From: Streptosporangium sp. NBC_01495
GTDB taxonomy: Bacteria; Actinomycetota; Actinomycetes; Streptosporangiales; Streptosporangiaceae
Assembly: GCF_036250735.1 (NCBI RefSeq)
Contig: NZ_CP109430.1
Coordinates: 2,294,001-2,358,000 of the forward strand
Length of the DNA stretch: 64,000 nt
Reading direction: 5' to 3'
Shown here: piece by piece, positions 8,726 to 16,824 of the stretch
How positions within the stretch are numbered: position 1 is the stretch's first letter
How the letters are laid out: each line of letters begins with the position of its first letter
The notes under the pieces: model-generated
The model's database searches: none
Told to the model about the DNA's origin: nothing
What the model saw: only the letters and a program-made list of their open reading frames with translations
Program-made: the position numbers and the translations under genes

Positions 8726-9157
8726 TCAGCTCCCGCCGCCCGATCCGCCGCGCCCGCCGAAGCCGCCCCGTTGGATCACCGTGCCCTTACGGCTGGTGAT
8801 CTGGACGTCCGAGGGGCGCACGGTGGTGCCCTGCCGGATGTGGGTGCCGGACCTGACGCCGCCGTAGTACCAGCCGTAGGCGCCTCGTGCCCCGTAGTAG
8901 TGCTGGTCGTCGTCGCAGAAGTCCTCGTCCACGACCGCGTAGGTGCCGTCCGGCAGGCGGCTGTTGAGGTCGACGCACTCGGCGCCCACCTCCTCGTAGT
9001 CCTCCTGCGCGGAGCAGTAGCCGACCAGGAGCAGCGACACGACACCGATCCCGGTGATGGTGATCGCCCTGGAGGCCTTGAAACCCGAGGACTTGGGTGG
9101 CGTTTTGCCGGAGGGGTTCTGCGGTGAGGCCAGTGGGTGTTGTGGTCGTGCGGCCAT
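8726..9157 (-). CDS. YgiB-like (DUF1190-type) membrane-anchored small protein
   Basis: A 143-residue protein with a basic N-terminus, one hydrophobic segment near residues 33-48 (AITITGIGVVSLLLVGYC), an acidic Cys-containing extracellular region (AQEDYEEVGAECVDL, DEDFCDDDQHYYG) and a Gly/Arg-rich tail (GGFGGRGGSGGGS). Position upstream of a YgiC-like ATP-grasp gene and overall layout (membrane anchor, YYG motifs) point to the YgiB/YjfM family. The assignment comes mostly from synteny because similarity is short. It is probably the first gene of the operon. Confidence 0.6.
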   Translation of the reverse strand: MAARPQHPLASPQNPSGKTPPKSSGFKASRAITITGIGVVSLLLVGYCSAQEDYEEVGAECVDLNSRLPDGTYAVVDEDFCDDDQHYYGARGAYGWYYGGVRSGTHIRQGTTVRPSDVQITSRKGTVIQRGGFGGRGGSGGGS

Positions 9158-9296
9158 CGAGCTCCAATGAGATGCGTCGCCACAGGGTATCGATGCGGTT
9201 TTGTCTGTTCAACCGGTCATCCAGATCTTCGGGGAAATCGCCGGTGCCCGCGCGGGGTGGCGGGACGAGCCGCACCGGCCCGCCCCGACGCCGGGT

Positions 9297-10429
9297 TCAC
9301 AGCCGTACGGTGACCACCAGCCCCCCGCCGGGACGGGGGCGGGCCTCGGCGGAGCCGCGGTGGGCCTGGGCGATCGCGCGGACGATGGACAGGCCGAGAC
9401 CGGCGCCCCCGGCCGAGCCGGTGCGGTCGCGGTCGAGACGGCGGAACGGCTCGAAGAGATCCTCGACCCGGCCCGAGGGGACGACACGGCCGGTGTTCTC
9501 CACGGTGACGACGCTTCCCCATCGGTCCCTGTGGGTGCGCAGGACGACCAGGGCGCGCTCGTCGTTGTACTTCACGGCGTTGTCCAGCAGGTTGCCGATC
9601 ATCCGTTCCAGCAGCACCGGGTCACCCTCCACCGGGGCCGGGCGCAGGTCGGCGGTGGTCTCGGGGGCCGAGGTCATGGCGCTCTCCGCGAGCTCGGCGA
9701 GGTCCACGGGCAGGCGTTCCGCGGGCTCGCGCTCGCTCTGCGCCAGCAGGAGCAGCCCTTCGATCAGCCGCTCCTGGCGGGCGTTGGCGTTCAGCAGCTC
9801 GGCGCCGACCGTCCTGACCTGCCTGGGCAGGCCGGGGTCGGTCATGGAGACCTGGAGCAGCGCCCGGTTGATCGCCAGGGGGGTGCGCAGCTCGTGGGAG
9901 GCGTTGGCGACGAACCTGCGCTGGCTGTCGAAGGCGCGGCTGAGGCGTTCCAGCATGGAGTCGAAGGTGTCGGCCAGGTCCCGGATCTCGTCGCGGGGAC
10001 CTCCCAGGGCGATCCGCTCGTGCAGGGTGCTCTCCGACAGGCGGCGGGCCGCCTCGGTCATCGTCTGCAGCGGGGCCATCGCCCGGCGGGCCACGATCCA
10101 GCCGATCGCCAGCCCGGCCACCCCGACGACGGCGACCGCCAGCAGGGACCACTGGAGCATCGACCCCATCACGTCCTCGCGGTACTGGGCCCGCACGTCG
10201 CTGATGGCCCGCAGGAAGACCGTGTCCTTGGGCAGCGACACCACGGACGGCTGCGCCGTTCTCAGACCCGCCACCGCCTCGGGGAGCTTCTGGACGACCG
10301 CCTTCGAGGGCCGGGAGAGCACGTCCCGCACGAACAGGTAGTTGACCCCGACGAGCACGACCCCCACCCCGAAGAACAGGCTGCCGTAGACCAGGGTCAG
10401 GCGCAGCCGCACCGAGATGCGCCGCGAGG

Positions 10430-10433
<4 letters not shown>
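9297..10433 (-). CDS. Sensor histidine kinase
   Basis: A 378-residue membrane histidine kinase. It has an N-terminal membrane segment (LRLTLVYGSLFFGVGVVLVGVNYLFV), a short extracytoplasmic region, a second segment near residues 130-150, a HAMP linker, a dimerisation domain with the phospho-accepting His in ANASHELRTPLA, and a C-terminal ATPase (NLLDNAVKYN N-box, GAGLGLSIVRAI G-box). I propose TTG 10433, which overlaps the response-regulator stop as TTGA; GTG 10412 is an in-frame alternative. The pair lies downstream of a MacAB-type export operon and may control it. Confidence 0.85.
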
Positions 10434-11083
<650 letters not shown>

Positions 11084-11180
11084 GGGCGTCATCCTGCTTT
11101 CCCGCGGCTAAACAACGGATAAAGGACCCCGGCCCACGCACCGGCCCGTGCATCGGCCCGCCCCGGCTGCTCCTTCTCCG

Positions 11181-11236
11181 CCGTGTCTCCCCGGCCGTGT
11201 CTCCCCGGCCGTGCCTGCCCGGCCGTGCCTGCCCGG
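11181..11236. repeat. Four tandem 14-bp repeats
   Basis: Two copies of CCGTGTCTCCCCGG (11181-11208) are followed directly by two of CCGTGCCTGCCCGG (11209-11236). They lie in the 217-bp non-coding gap between the permease gene and the response regulator, which are on the same strand. Each unit is short and GC-rich; no hairpin is obvious. Confidence 0.8.
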
Positions 11237-11300
11237 TCGGCGGCCCCTTTCCCCCGGCCCCGAGGCGCGGACGCGGGGCACGGGGGAGGGGGTGCGGCGC

Positions 11301-12506
11301 TCAGGCGGTGCCGAGGGCGAGGGTCGGCGACATGCGGGCCGCGCGCATCGCGGGGTAGATCCCCGCGACGGTCCCGACCAGGAGAGCCGCCCCGGCACCG
11401 CCGGCCAGGGCCCAGGGGGGAACCACCGCGGGCAGGTCGCCCACGGCCGCGTACCCGATCGTCACCAGCGTCCCCAGCATCGTCCCCGCGGCGCCGCCCG
11501 CGCCGGACAGCAGCAGCGACTCGGCCAGGAACTGGGCGCGCACCTGGCCCCTGGTGGCACCGAGCGAGCGCCGCAGGCCGATCTCCCCTCGGCGCTCCAG
11601 TACCGAGATGACCATGGTGTTGGCCACGCCCACCCCGCCGACCAGCAGCGCCACCCCGCCGAGGCCGAGCAGCAGGCCGGTGAACGCCCCGTCGGCCGCA
11701 GCCTTGGCCACGAGCGCGTCGGACGGCCGGCTGACCTCCACCTCCTCGGGGTTCTCCGGGTTGACGGTCCTGGGCAGCACCTCCCGTACGTCGCCGACGG
11801 CCTCGTCGGCCGAGCGGGTGTAGAGCGTGGTCGGGTGGCCGTCGAAGCCGAGATGGGTACGGGCGGCCTCGAAGCCGGTCAGCACGGACCGGTCGATCTC
11901 CGGGGCGAGCGGCGAGGGAGCCAGGACGCCGACGACCGTCCACCACTGCCCGCCGATCCAGACCTGCTCGCCCACGTTCCCCACGCCCAGCCGCCGCGCC
12001 GCCACCGCTCCGAGTACCACAGCCCGCTGCGCGCCCGTCGCCCGGTTGAGCCAGACGCCGCGCTCGACCCGGGTCTGGAGCGTGGTCGGCAGGTCCGGCG
12101 AGGCCGCCCGGACGGCGAGGCCGCCGGTGCGCTCCCGGGGGATCGCGTCGGTCCGCCGTACGCTCCCGCCGGTGTCTCCCGTGGCGCTCGCGCTGGTCAC
12201 GGGGCCGATCCCGGCGGCCATCGCGACCGACCTCTCGGGCAGCGCGGCCGCGGCGCCGAAGAGGGTCCGGCCGGGGGTGACGATGAGCAGGTTCGTACCG
12301 AGCCGGTCGAGCTCGTCGAGGAGCCTGGCCCTGCTGGAGGAGGAGATCCCGACGACCGAGACCATGGTGGCGACGCCGAGCGCGATGCCCAGCGCCGACA
12401 GCACCACCCGCCCCGGCCTGGTCCGCAGCCCGGACGCCCCCACCCGCAGCAGGTCCGCCCAGGTGAGCCGTCCGGGCACCAGGTCACGCCCGGTCCCGGA
12501 GCTCAT
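11301..12506 (-). CDS. MacB/FtsX-type ABC transporter permease
   Basis: A 401-residue permease with an N-terminal membrane segment (VLSALGIALGVATMVSVVGISS), a large extracytoplasmic MacB-like region and three C-terminal membrane segments (GLLLGLGGVALLVGGVGVANTMVISVLERRGEIGLRR and beyond). The RRGEIGLRRSLGATRGQV block is typical of FtsX permeases that couple mechanically to the ATPase. The start overlaps the end of the ATPase gene by four bases. With the ATPase and the HlyD-like subunit it forms a tripartite-like exporter. Substrate unknown. Confidence 0.9.
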   Translation of the reverse strand: MSSGTGRDLVPGRLTWADLLRVGASGLRTRPGRVVLSALGIALGVATMVSVVGISSSSRARLLDELDRLGTNLLIVTPGRTLFGAAAALPERSVAMAAGIGPVTSASATGDTGGSVRRTDAIPRERTGGLAVRAASPDLPTTLQTRVERGVWLNRATGAQRAVVLGAVAARRLGVGNVGEQVWIGGQWWTVVGVLAPSPLAPEIDRSVLTGFEAARTHLGFDGHPTTLYTRSADEAVGDVREVLPRTVNPENPEEVEVSRPSDALVAKAAADGAFTGLLLGLGGVALLVGGVGVANTMVISVLERRGEIGLRRSLGATRGQVRAQFLAESLLLSGAGGAAGTMLGTLVTIGYAAVGDLPAVVPPWALAGGAGAALLVGTVAGIYPAMRAARMSPTLALGTA

Positions 12507-13270
12507 GCCGTGCCCCCTTCACGGCTCACGCCGGCGGACCGCTCGTCGGCGACGATCACGCCGTCGCGCAGCCTGACGCGGCGCGGGGCCGCGGCGGCCA
12601 CCTCCTCGTCGTGGGTGATGATCGCCACGGTGGTGCCGGAGGCGTTGAGCTCGCGCAGGATCGCGAGTACGCCCCGGCCCGAGGAGCTGTCGAGGTTTCC
12701 CGTCGGCTCGTCGGCCAGCAGCAGCGACGGTCCTCCGGCCACGGCCCTGGCCACCGCGACCCGCTGGCACTCGCCGCCGGACAGCTCGTGCGGCCGGTGG
12801 GCCAGCCGGTGCCCGAGGCCGACGCGCCCGAGCGCGTCGGCGGCCCGTTCCCGCCGTTCCCGGCGCGGGGTGCCGCCGTACAGCATCCCGTCGGCGACGT
12901 TGTCGAGCGCGCTCACCCCGGCGGCCAGGTGGAACCGCTGGAAGACGAATCCGATGTGCCGGGCGCGCAGCGCGGACAGTTCCCTGTCGGGGAGCGTCCC
13001 GGCGTCGTGCCCGGCGATGCGGACGGTTCCCGCCGAGGGGCGGTCGAGAGTGCCGATCAGATGGAGCATGGTCGACTTCCCCGACCCCGAGGGGCCGACG
13101 ATCGCGACAAGCTCGCCCGCGTCCACGCGCAGGTCCACGCCCCGCAGGGCGCGGACCCCGCCCGGGTGGCTCTTCTCCGCCCCCGACAGCTCGATCACCG
13201 GGTGTCGCCCGGCCCGTACGGCGGGCACCTGTTCCGCGCGGAGGAACGGTCGTTCGAGGTTCCGGCTCAC
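12503..13270 (-). CDS. MacB/LolD-type ABC transporter ATPase
   Basis: A 255-residue ATPase with Walker A GPSGSGKS, Q-loop VFQRF, signature HELSGGECQ, Walker B SLLLADEPTGNLD and H-loop ITHDEE. It powers the adjacent FtsX-type permease. GTG 13270 overlaps the stop of the HlyD-like gene (GTGA), giving a correctly sized domain; longer frames run into that gene out of phase. The usual SGGQ is SGGE here, a common variant. Confidence 0.92.
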   Translation of the reverse strand: MSRNLERPFLRAEQVPAVRAGRHPVIELSGAEKSHPGGVRALRGVDLRVDAGELVAIVGPSGSGKSTMLHLIGTLDRPSAGTVRIAGHDAGTLPDRELSALRARHIGFVFQRFHLAAGVSALDNVADGMLYGGTPRRERRERAADALGRVGLGHRLAHRPHELSGGECQRVAVARAVAGGPSLLLADEPTGNLDSSSGRGVLAILRELNASGTTVAIITHDEEVAAAAPRRVRLRDGVIVADERSAGVSREGGTA

Positions 13271-14313
13271 GATCGCGGGACCTCGACCTTCGTGCCCTCG
13301 GCGAGCCCGGCTCCCGAGACCTCGACGCGGCCCGCCGCGAACAGGCCGGTCTCGACCCGGACGGTCCGGCCGCCCGCCAGCCGCAGGCCGTACCCGCCCT
13401 CGCGCAGGGCGAGCAGGGCCTCGACCGGCACCGAGAGCGCGTCCGCGCGCCGTTCGCTGCGGAGGTTCACCGTCACGGGGGCCTGGTCGAGGCGGCCGAG
13501 GTCGCCGGGGTCGTCCAGGGTGACGTCGAGGTCGATCGTGGACTCGCCGGTCGGCTGCCCGTTCTCCCGCACGGGCTCGGCGACCGTGCCGACCGAGGTG
13601 ATCCGGCCCCTGCCCCGGCCGCCGCCCGGCAGGTTCACCGTCGCCGGGGCGCCGATCCTGGCGAGCCGCTGGTCGTCGGAGTCGAGGTCGACGTGGACGA
13701 CCCTGCGGGTGCTCGTCGTGGTTACCACGGACCGTCCGGCCGTGGTCCCGGCCTCGGCGGCCACCCCGGCGATCCTGACCGGACCCGAGGCGACCGCGAC
13801 CTGCGCCGCGCCGACCGTGCCGGTCTCGGCCAGGCCCGCCTCCTCCTGCCACTCCCGTACGGCCTGCTCGGTCCGCCAGGAGAAGTCGCGGTCGACCGTT
13901 CCGGGGTCGTGGCCGAGGGCTTTGAGGTTGCGCTCCAGCTGTTCGACGTCCTTGCCGCCCGTTCCGGAGGACAGAGTGCGATATATCGGTATGTCGCCGT
14001 ACGTGAGGATCACCGGTCGGCCGTCCACCCGGTAGAGCCAGCCGCCCCGGCGCACGACGGCGCCCGTCTTCCTCACCCGGGTCACCGTTCCGGGAGCGTG
14101 GTTGGGCAACTCCCTGCGGCCCGCGTAGCCGAGCGTGCCGTCCACCGCCTTGGTGTCCACCAGATCCGAGCGGGTGATCTCGGCCAGTGGCGCCGGGGCC
14201 GCCGAGGCGGCCGCCGGGACGTCGTCCTGGCCGGTCAGCGCGACCACCGTCACGCCCCCCGCGCCGAGCAGGACCGCCGCGGCAGTCCCGGCGAGGACCC
14301 CGCCCCGCCTCAC
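13267..14313 (-). CDS. HlyD-like efflux periplasmic subunit with peptidoglycan-binding domain
   Basis: A 348-residue exported or anchored protein. An N-terminal hydrophobic segment (VLAGTAAAVLLGAGGVTVVALTG) is followed by a lipoyl/barrel-like region, a peptidoglycan-binding type 1 domain (DVEQLERNLKALGHDPGTVDRDFSWRTEQAVREWQ, written here only to locate it near residues 120-155 through its DVEQLERNLKALG start) and beta-barrel domains (STIDLDVTLDDP). This is the standard Gram-positive partner of MacAB-type exporters. GTG 14313 overlaps the lipoprotein stop by four bases. Confidence 0.85.
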   Translation of the reverse strand: MRRGGVLAGTAAAVLLGAGGVTVVALTGQDDVPAAASAAPAPLAEITRSDLVDTKAVDGTLGYAGRRELPNHAPGTVTRVRKTGAVVRRGGWLYRVDGRPVILTYGDIPIYRTLSSGTGGKDVEQLERNLKALGHDPGTVDRDFSWRTEQAVREWQEEAGLAETGTVGAAQVAVASGPVRIAGVAAEAGTTAGRSVVTTTSTRRVVHVDLDSDDQRLARIGAPATVNLPGGGRGRGRITSVGTVAEPVRENGQPTGESTIDLDVTLDDPGDLGRLDQAPVTVNLRSERRADALSVPVEALLALREGGYGLRLAGGRTVRVETGLFAAGRVEVSGAGLAEGTKVEVPRS

Positions 14314-14816
14314 GGCCGCTTCCCGAGGCCGCCGGGCAGGTGCTCCTGACAGGACTCGATGGCCTTCTTCGTCCGCGGCGACTCCGGGTCCATCCCCTCC
14401 CCGCCGATGCGGACCGCGCCCCCGGAGAAGTCGGGGTCCTTCATGTCGACCCCGTTCTCCCGCATGCACCGGGCGAACCTCAGGAGGGCGTCCTGGGTCT
14501 TCGGGTCGTTCATCATTTTCTTTCCCGAGCCGACCGGATTGTATTTCCGGCAGGCCTCGGACGCCTTTTTCAGGGTATCGGCGTCGGTTTTTCCGCGCAG
14601 CATCACGTTGTTGCCGCCCGGCTCGGGATCGGGCATGTCGACCCCGTTCTCCCGCATGCACTGGGCGAATTTCAGCCCGTCGGCCTGCGACGACGCTGAG
14701 GGGGTGGCCGAGGCGGCCGGTTCTCCGGCGGAGGCGACCTTCGCGCCCCCGGTCTGCCCGCACCCGGCCAGCGCCACCAAGGAGATGGCCGCCACCGCTG
14801 TCACATATTTGTTCAT
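14310..14816 (-). CDS. Lipoprotein with duplicated CMRENGVDM motif
   Basis: A 168-residue secreted lipoprotein: signal peptide with lipobox LAGC near residue 19, a Ser/Ala-rich linker, then two copies of a motif FA(Q/R)CMRENGVDM(P/K)DP about 60 residues apart, with further Cys at SEACRKYNP and ESCQEH. The paired Cys suggest two disulphide-bonded or metal-binding repeats. It is first in the exporter operon (stop overlaps the next start) and so may deliver or sense substrate. ATG 14816 is chosen over ATG 14822 because AAGGGA lies six bases upstream. Function unknown. Confidence 0.85.
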   Translation of the reverse strand: MNKYVTAVAAISLVALAGCGQTGGAKVASAGEPAASATPSASSQADGLKFAQCMRENGVDMPDPEPGGNNVMLRGKTDADTLKKASEACRKYNPVGSGKKMMNDPKTQDALLRFARCMRENGVDMKDPDFSGGAVRIGGEGMDPESPRTKKAIESCQEHLPGGLGKRP

Positions 14817-14869
14817 CGCCATTCCCTTCGCATGGGAACAGGTATAGCGGAGACCCTGTTAAACACCCC

Positions 14870-14887
14870 TTAAGCGAATTCGCTTAA
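14870..14887. promoter_or_regulatory. Perfect 18-bp palindrome upstream of the exporter operon
   Basis: TTAAGCGAATTCGCTTAA is a perfect palindrome 54 bp upstream of the lipoprotein start and 36 bp upstream of the plus-strand fragment at 14923. It is strikingly AT-richer than the surroundings. A dimeric repressor or activator of the exporter operon is the simplest reading. Confidence 0.55.
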
Positions 14888-14922
14888 CTCACCTTTAGGT
14901 CCGCCGCCCTTCCGGGTGTGTA

Positions 14923-15141
14923 ATGTTCTGGCAAAGCACAGTGAACGAGGGGTCCCTCAGGCTCACCTCCGAGCGGTACGGCGTCGCGCTCAGGCCAGGA
15001 GACCCGGTGGCCTGCCGGAAGATCAACGAAGTGATCACGTCGATGTACGCGGACGGCACCATGAAACGCCTGCTCAAGAACCACTTGGGCAGGGTCGGCT
15101 TCCGCTTCGAGACCGCGAGGCCTCGCCTGGAGACCTGCTGA
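14923..15141 (+). pseudogene. Fragment resembling the C-terminus of an amino-acid-type solute-binding protein
   Basis: The 72-residue frame reads like the last third of a family 3 extracellular solute-binding protein: SERYGVALRPGDPVACRKINEVI then MYADGTMKRLLKNHLG and VGFRFE, the usual end of the second lobe. There is no signal peptide, first lobe or ribosome site, so I read it as a truncated remnant. It could be a small expressed protein, but no start signal supports that. Confidence 0.5.
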
Positions 15142-15153
15142 GCCCCCACCGCG

Positions 15154-16731
15154 TCACGAGCCGGTGCAGATGATTCCCCTGTCCGGGACCTTCCCGTCGA
15201 TCAGGTAGGCGTCGGTCAGCTTCTTGACGCACGAGTTGCCGGACAGGTAGGCGCCGTGCCCCTCGCCCTTGTAGGTCACCAGCACGCCCGTCCTGAGCTC
15301 CCCCGCCAGCTTCGGAGCCCACTCGTAGGGCGTGGCGGGGTCGCCGGTGCCGCCGATCACCAGGATCGGCGCCGAGCCCGTGGCGTTGATCTGCTTGGCC
15401 GCGTCGCTGCCGCGAACCGGCCACATCGAGCAGATCAGGCCCATCCCCGCGCCGCCGAACAGCGGGGAGGCCTTCAGCGTCTCGTTCTCCAGCGCGGTCA
15501 GCTGCTCGGGGGTGGGCCGCTCCGCGGTGTCCACGCAGCTGATCGCGGGGAAGCTGCTCATGAGCGTCGTGAAGCTCCCGTCGGGCTGGCGGCCGTTGTA
15601 GCTGTCGGCCAGCGCCAGCAGGATCCGCCCGTCGCCCTTCATCGCCTGGCCCAGCGCCTGGTCCAGCAGCGGCCAGGTCATCTTCGAGTACAGCGCGGCG
15701 GCGATGCCGATGCCCGCCAGCCCCTGCGTCAGGAGGCGCCCGCCGACCTTGAGCGGCTTGTCGTTCAGCTCGTCCATGAGCTTCATGACGTTCTTGTTGG
15801 CGATCGTCGCGTCGCTGCCGATCTCGCACTCGCGGGGCTGCTTCGCGCAGTCCTTCAGGAAGGCCTCGTAGGCGTGCTGGAACCCCTTCGTCTGGACCAT
15901 CGTGCGCGTCGCCATGGAGACGCTCGGGTCCAGCGGGGCGTCCAGCACGAACCGGCCCACGTTCCGCGGGAACCTGGTCGCGTAGACCGCGCCGAGCTGC
16001 GTCCCGTAGGAGATGCCGAAGTAGTCCAGTTGCTTCTCGCCCAGGGCCGCGCGGAGGCGGTCCATGTCCGCGGCGGCGTTCACGGTGCCGACGTAGGGCA
16101 GAAACTTGCCCGAGCTCTGCCCGCAGGCCGTCACGAACTCCTTGGTGATCTCCCGGCTCCTGGCGCGCTCGGTCTCGTTGGCGGGCAGGGTGTCCATCGA
16201 GGTGAACCTGTCCATCACCGCGTTGTCGCCGCACCTGACACCGTCGCTGCGGCCGACCCCTCGCGGGTCGAAGCTGACCAGGTCGAAGCGGCTGTTCAGG
16301 GTGGCGAAGGCCTTGGCGGCCTGGGCCATGGTGTCGACGCCCGAGGCGCCGGGGCCGCCGAAGTTGAAGACCAGCGAGCCGATCCGCCTGCCGGGGTTCG
16401 TGGCCTTGACGCGGATGACGGCCATCTCGATGGACTCGCCGTCCGGTTTGGCGTAGTCGAGCGGGACCCTGAGCTTCCCGCACTGCTGTGCGGGGTTCGG
16501 TTTCGCGGGGGCCTCGCCGCCGGGCCGCTTGATGTCGGTGCACGGGCCCCAGGCGATCGCCTCCCCGGGGGTGGCGGTCGAGGTGAGGGTCGGCTGGGAG
16601 GTACCCGAGACGACCTCGCCTCCGACAAGACCGCCTCCGGGGGAACCGCCCCCGCCGGGGCCACCACCGCAGGCGGAGAGCACGGTCGACAGGGCCGTGA
16701 CCGTCGCGGCCGCCCTAAGGATTCTTGCCAT
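15154..16731 (-). CDS. Secreted alpha/beta-hydrolase, tripeptidyl aminopeptidase (TAP) family lipoprotein
   Basis: A 525-residue serine hydrolase. The leader ends in a lipobox (VLSAC, Cys21), so the enzyme is probably anchored outside the cell. The fold has an oxyanion motif NFGGPGASG, nucleophile Ser241 in GISYGTQLGA, a late Asp in GGTGDPATPYEW and His in KGEGHGAYL. The C-terminal TAP-like region places it with the Streptomyces SlpD/SlpE/Tap peptidases, which release N-terminal peptides. Single transcription unit; convergent with the fragment at 14923. Confidence 0.9.
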   Translation of the reverse strand: MARILRAAATVTALSTVLSACGGGPGGGGSPGGGLVGGEVVSGTSQPTLTSTATPGEAIAWGPCTDIKRPGGEAPAKPNPAQQCGKLRVPLDYAKPDGESIEMAVIRVKATNPGRRIGSLVFNFGGPGASGVDTMAQAAKAFATLNSRFDLVSFDPRGVGRSDGVRCGDNAVMDRFTSMDTLPANETERARSREITKEFVTACGQSSGKFLPYVGTVNAAADMDRLRAALGEKQLDYFGISYGTQLGAVYATRFPRNVGRFVLDAPLDPSVSMATRTMVQTKGFQHAYEAFLKDCAKQPRECEIGSDATIANKNVMKLMDELNDKPLKVGGRLLTQGLAGIGIAAALYSKMTWPLLDQALGQAMKGDGRILLALADSYNGRQPDGSFTTLMSSFPAISCVDTAERPTPEQLTALENETLKASPLFGGAGMGLICSMWPVRGSDAAKQINATGSAPILVIGGTGDPATPYEWAPKLAGELRTGVLVTYKGEGHGAYLSGNSCVKKLTDAYLIDGKVPDRGIICTGS

Positions 16732-16781
16732 GGAACGCTCTCCCCCTGGATTCGGTAGCCGGGGGGAGCGATTAACACTAA

Positions 16782-16818
16782 CCGGGCGGGCCCTCCATGA
16801 AAAGGAGAACCCGCCCGG
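16782..16818 (-). terminator. Hairpin downstream of aceE
   Basis: CCGGGCGGG (16782-16790) pairs perfectly with CCCGCCCGG (16810-16818) around a 19-nt loop. It starts six bases after the aceE stop on the minus strand. There is no long U tract, as usual in GC-rich actinomycetes. Confidence 0.6.
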
Positions 16819-16824
16819 GGACGA

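Noticed and set aside
14870..14887. Rho-independent terminator at the palindrome
   Set aside because: No loop is possible in a perfect palindrome without spacer and it lies at a 5' end, so an operator is more likely.
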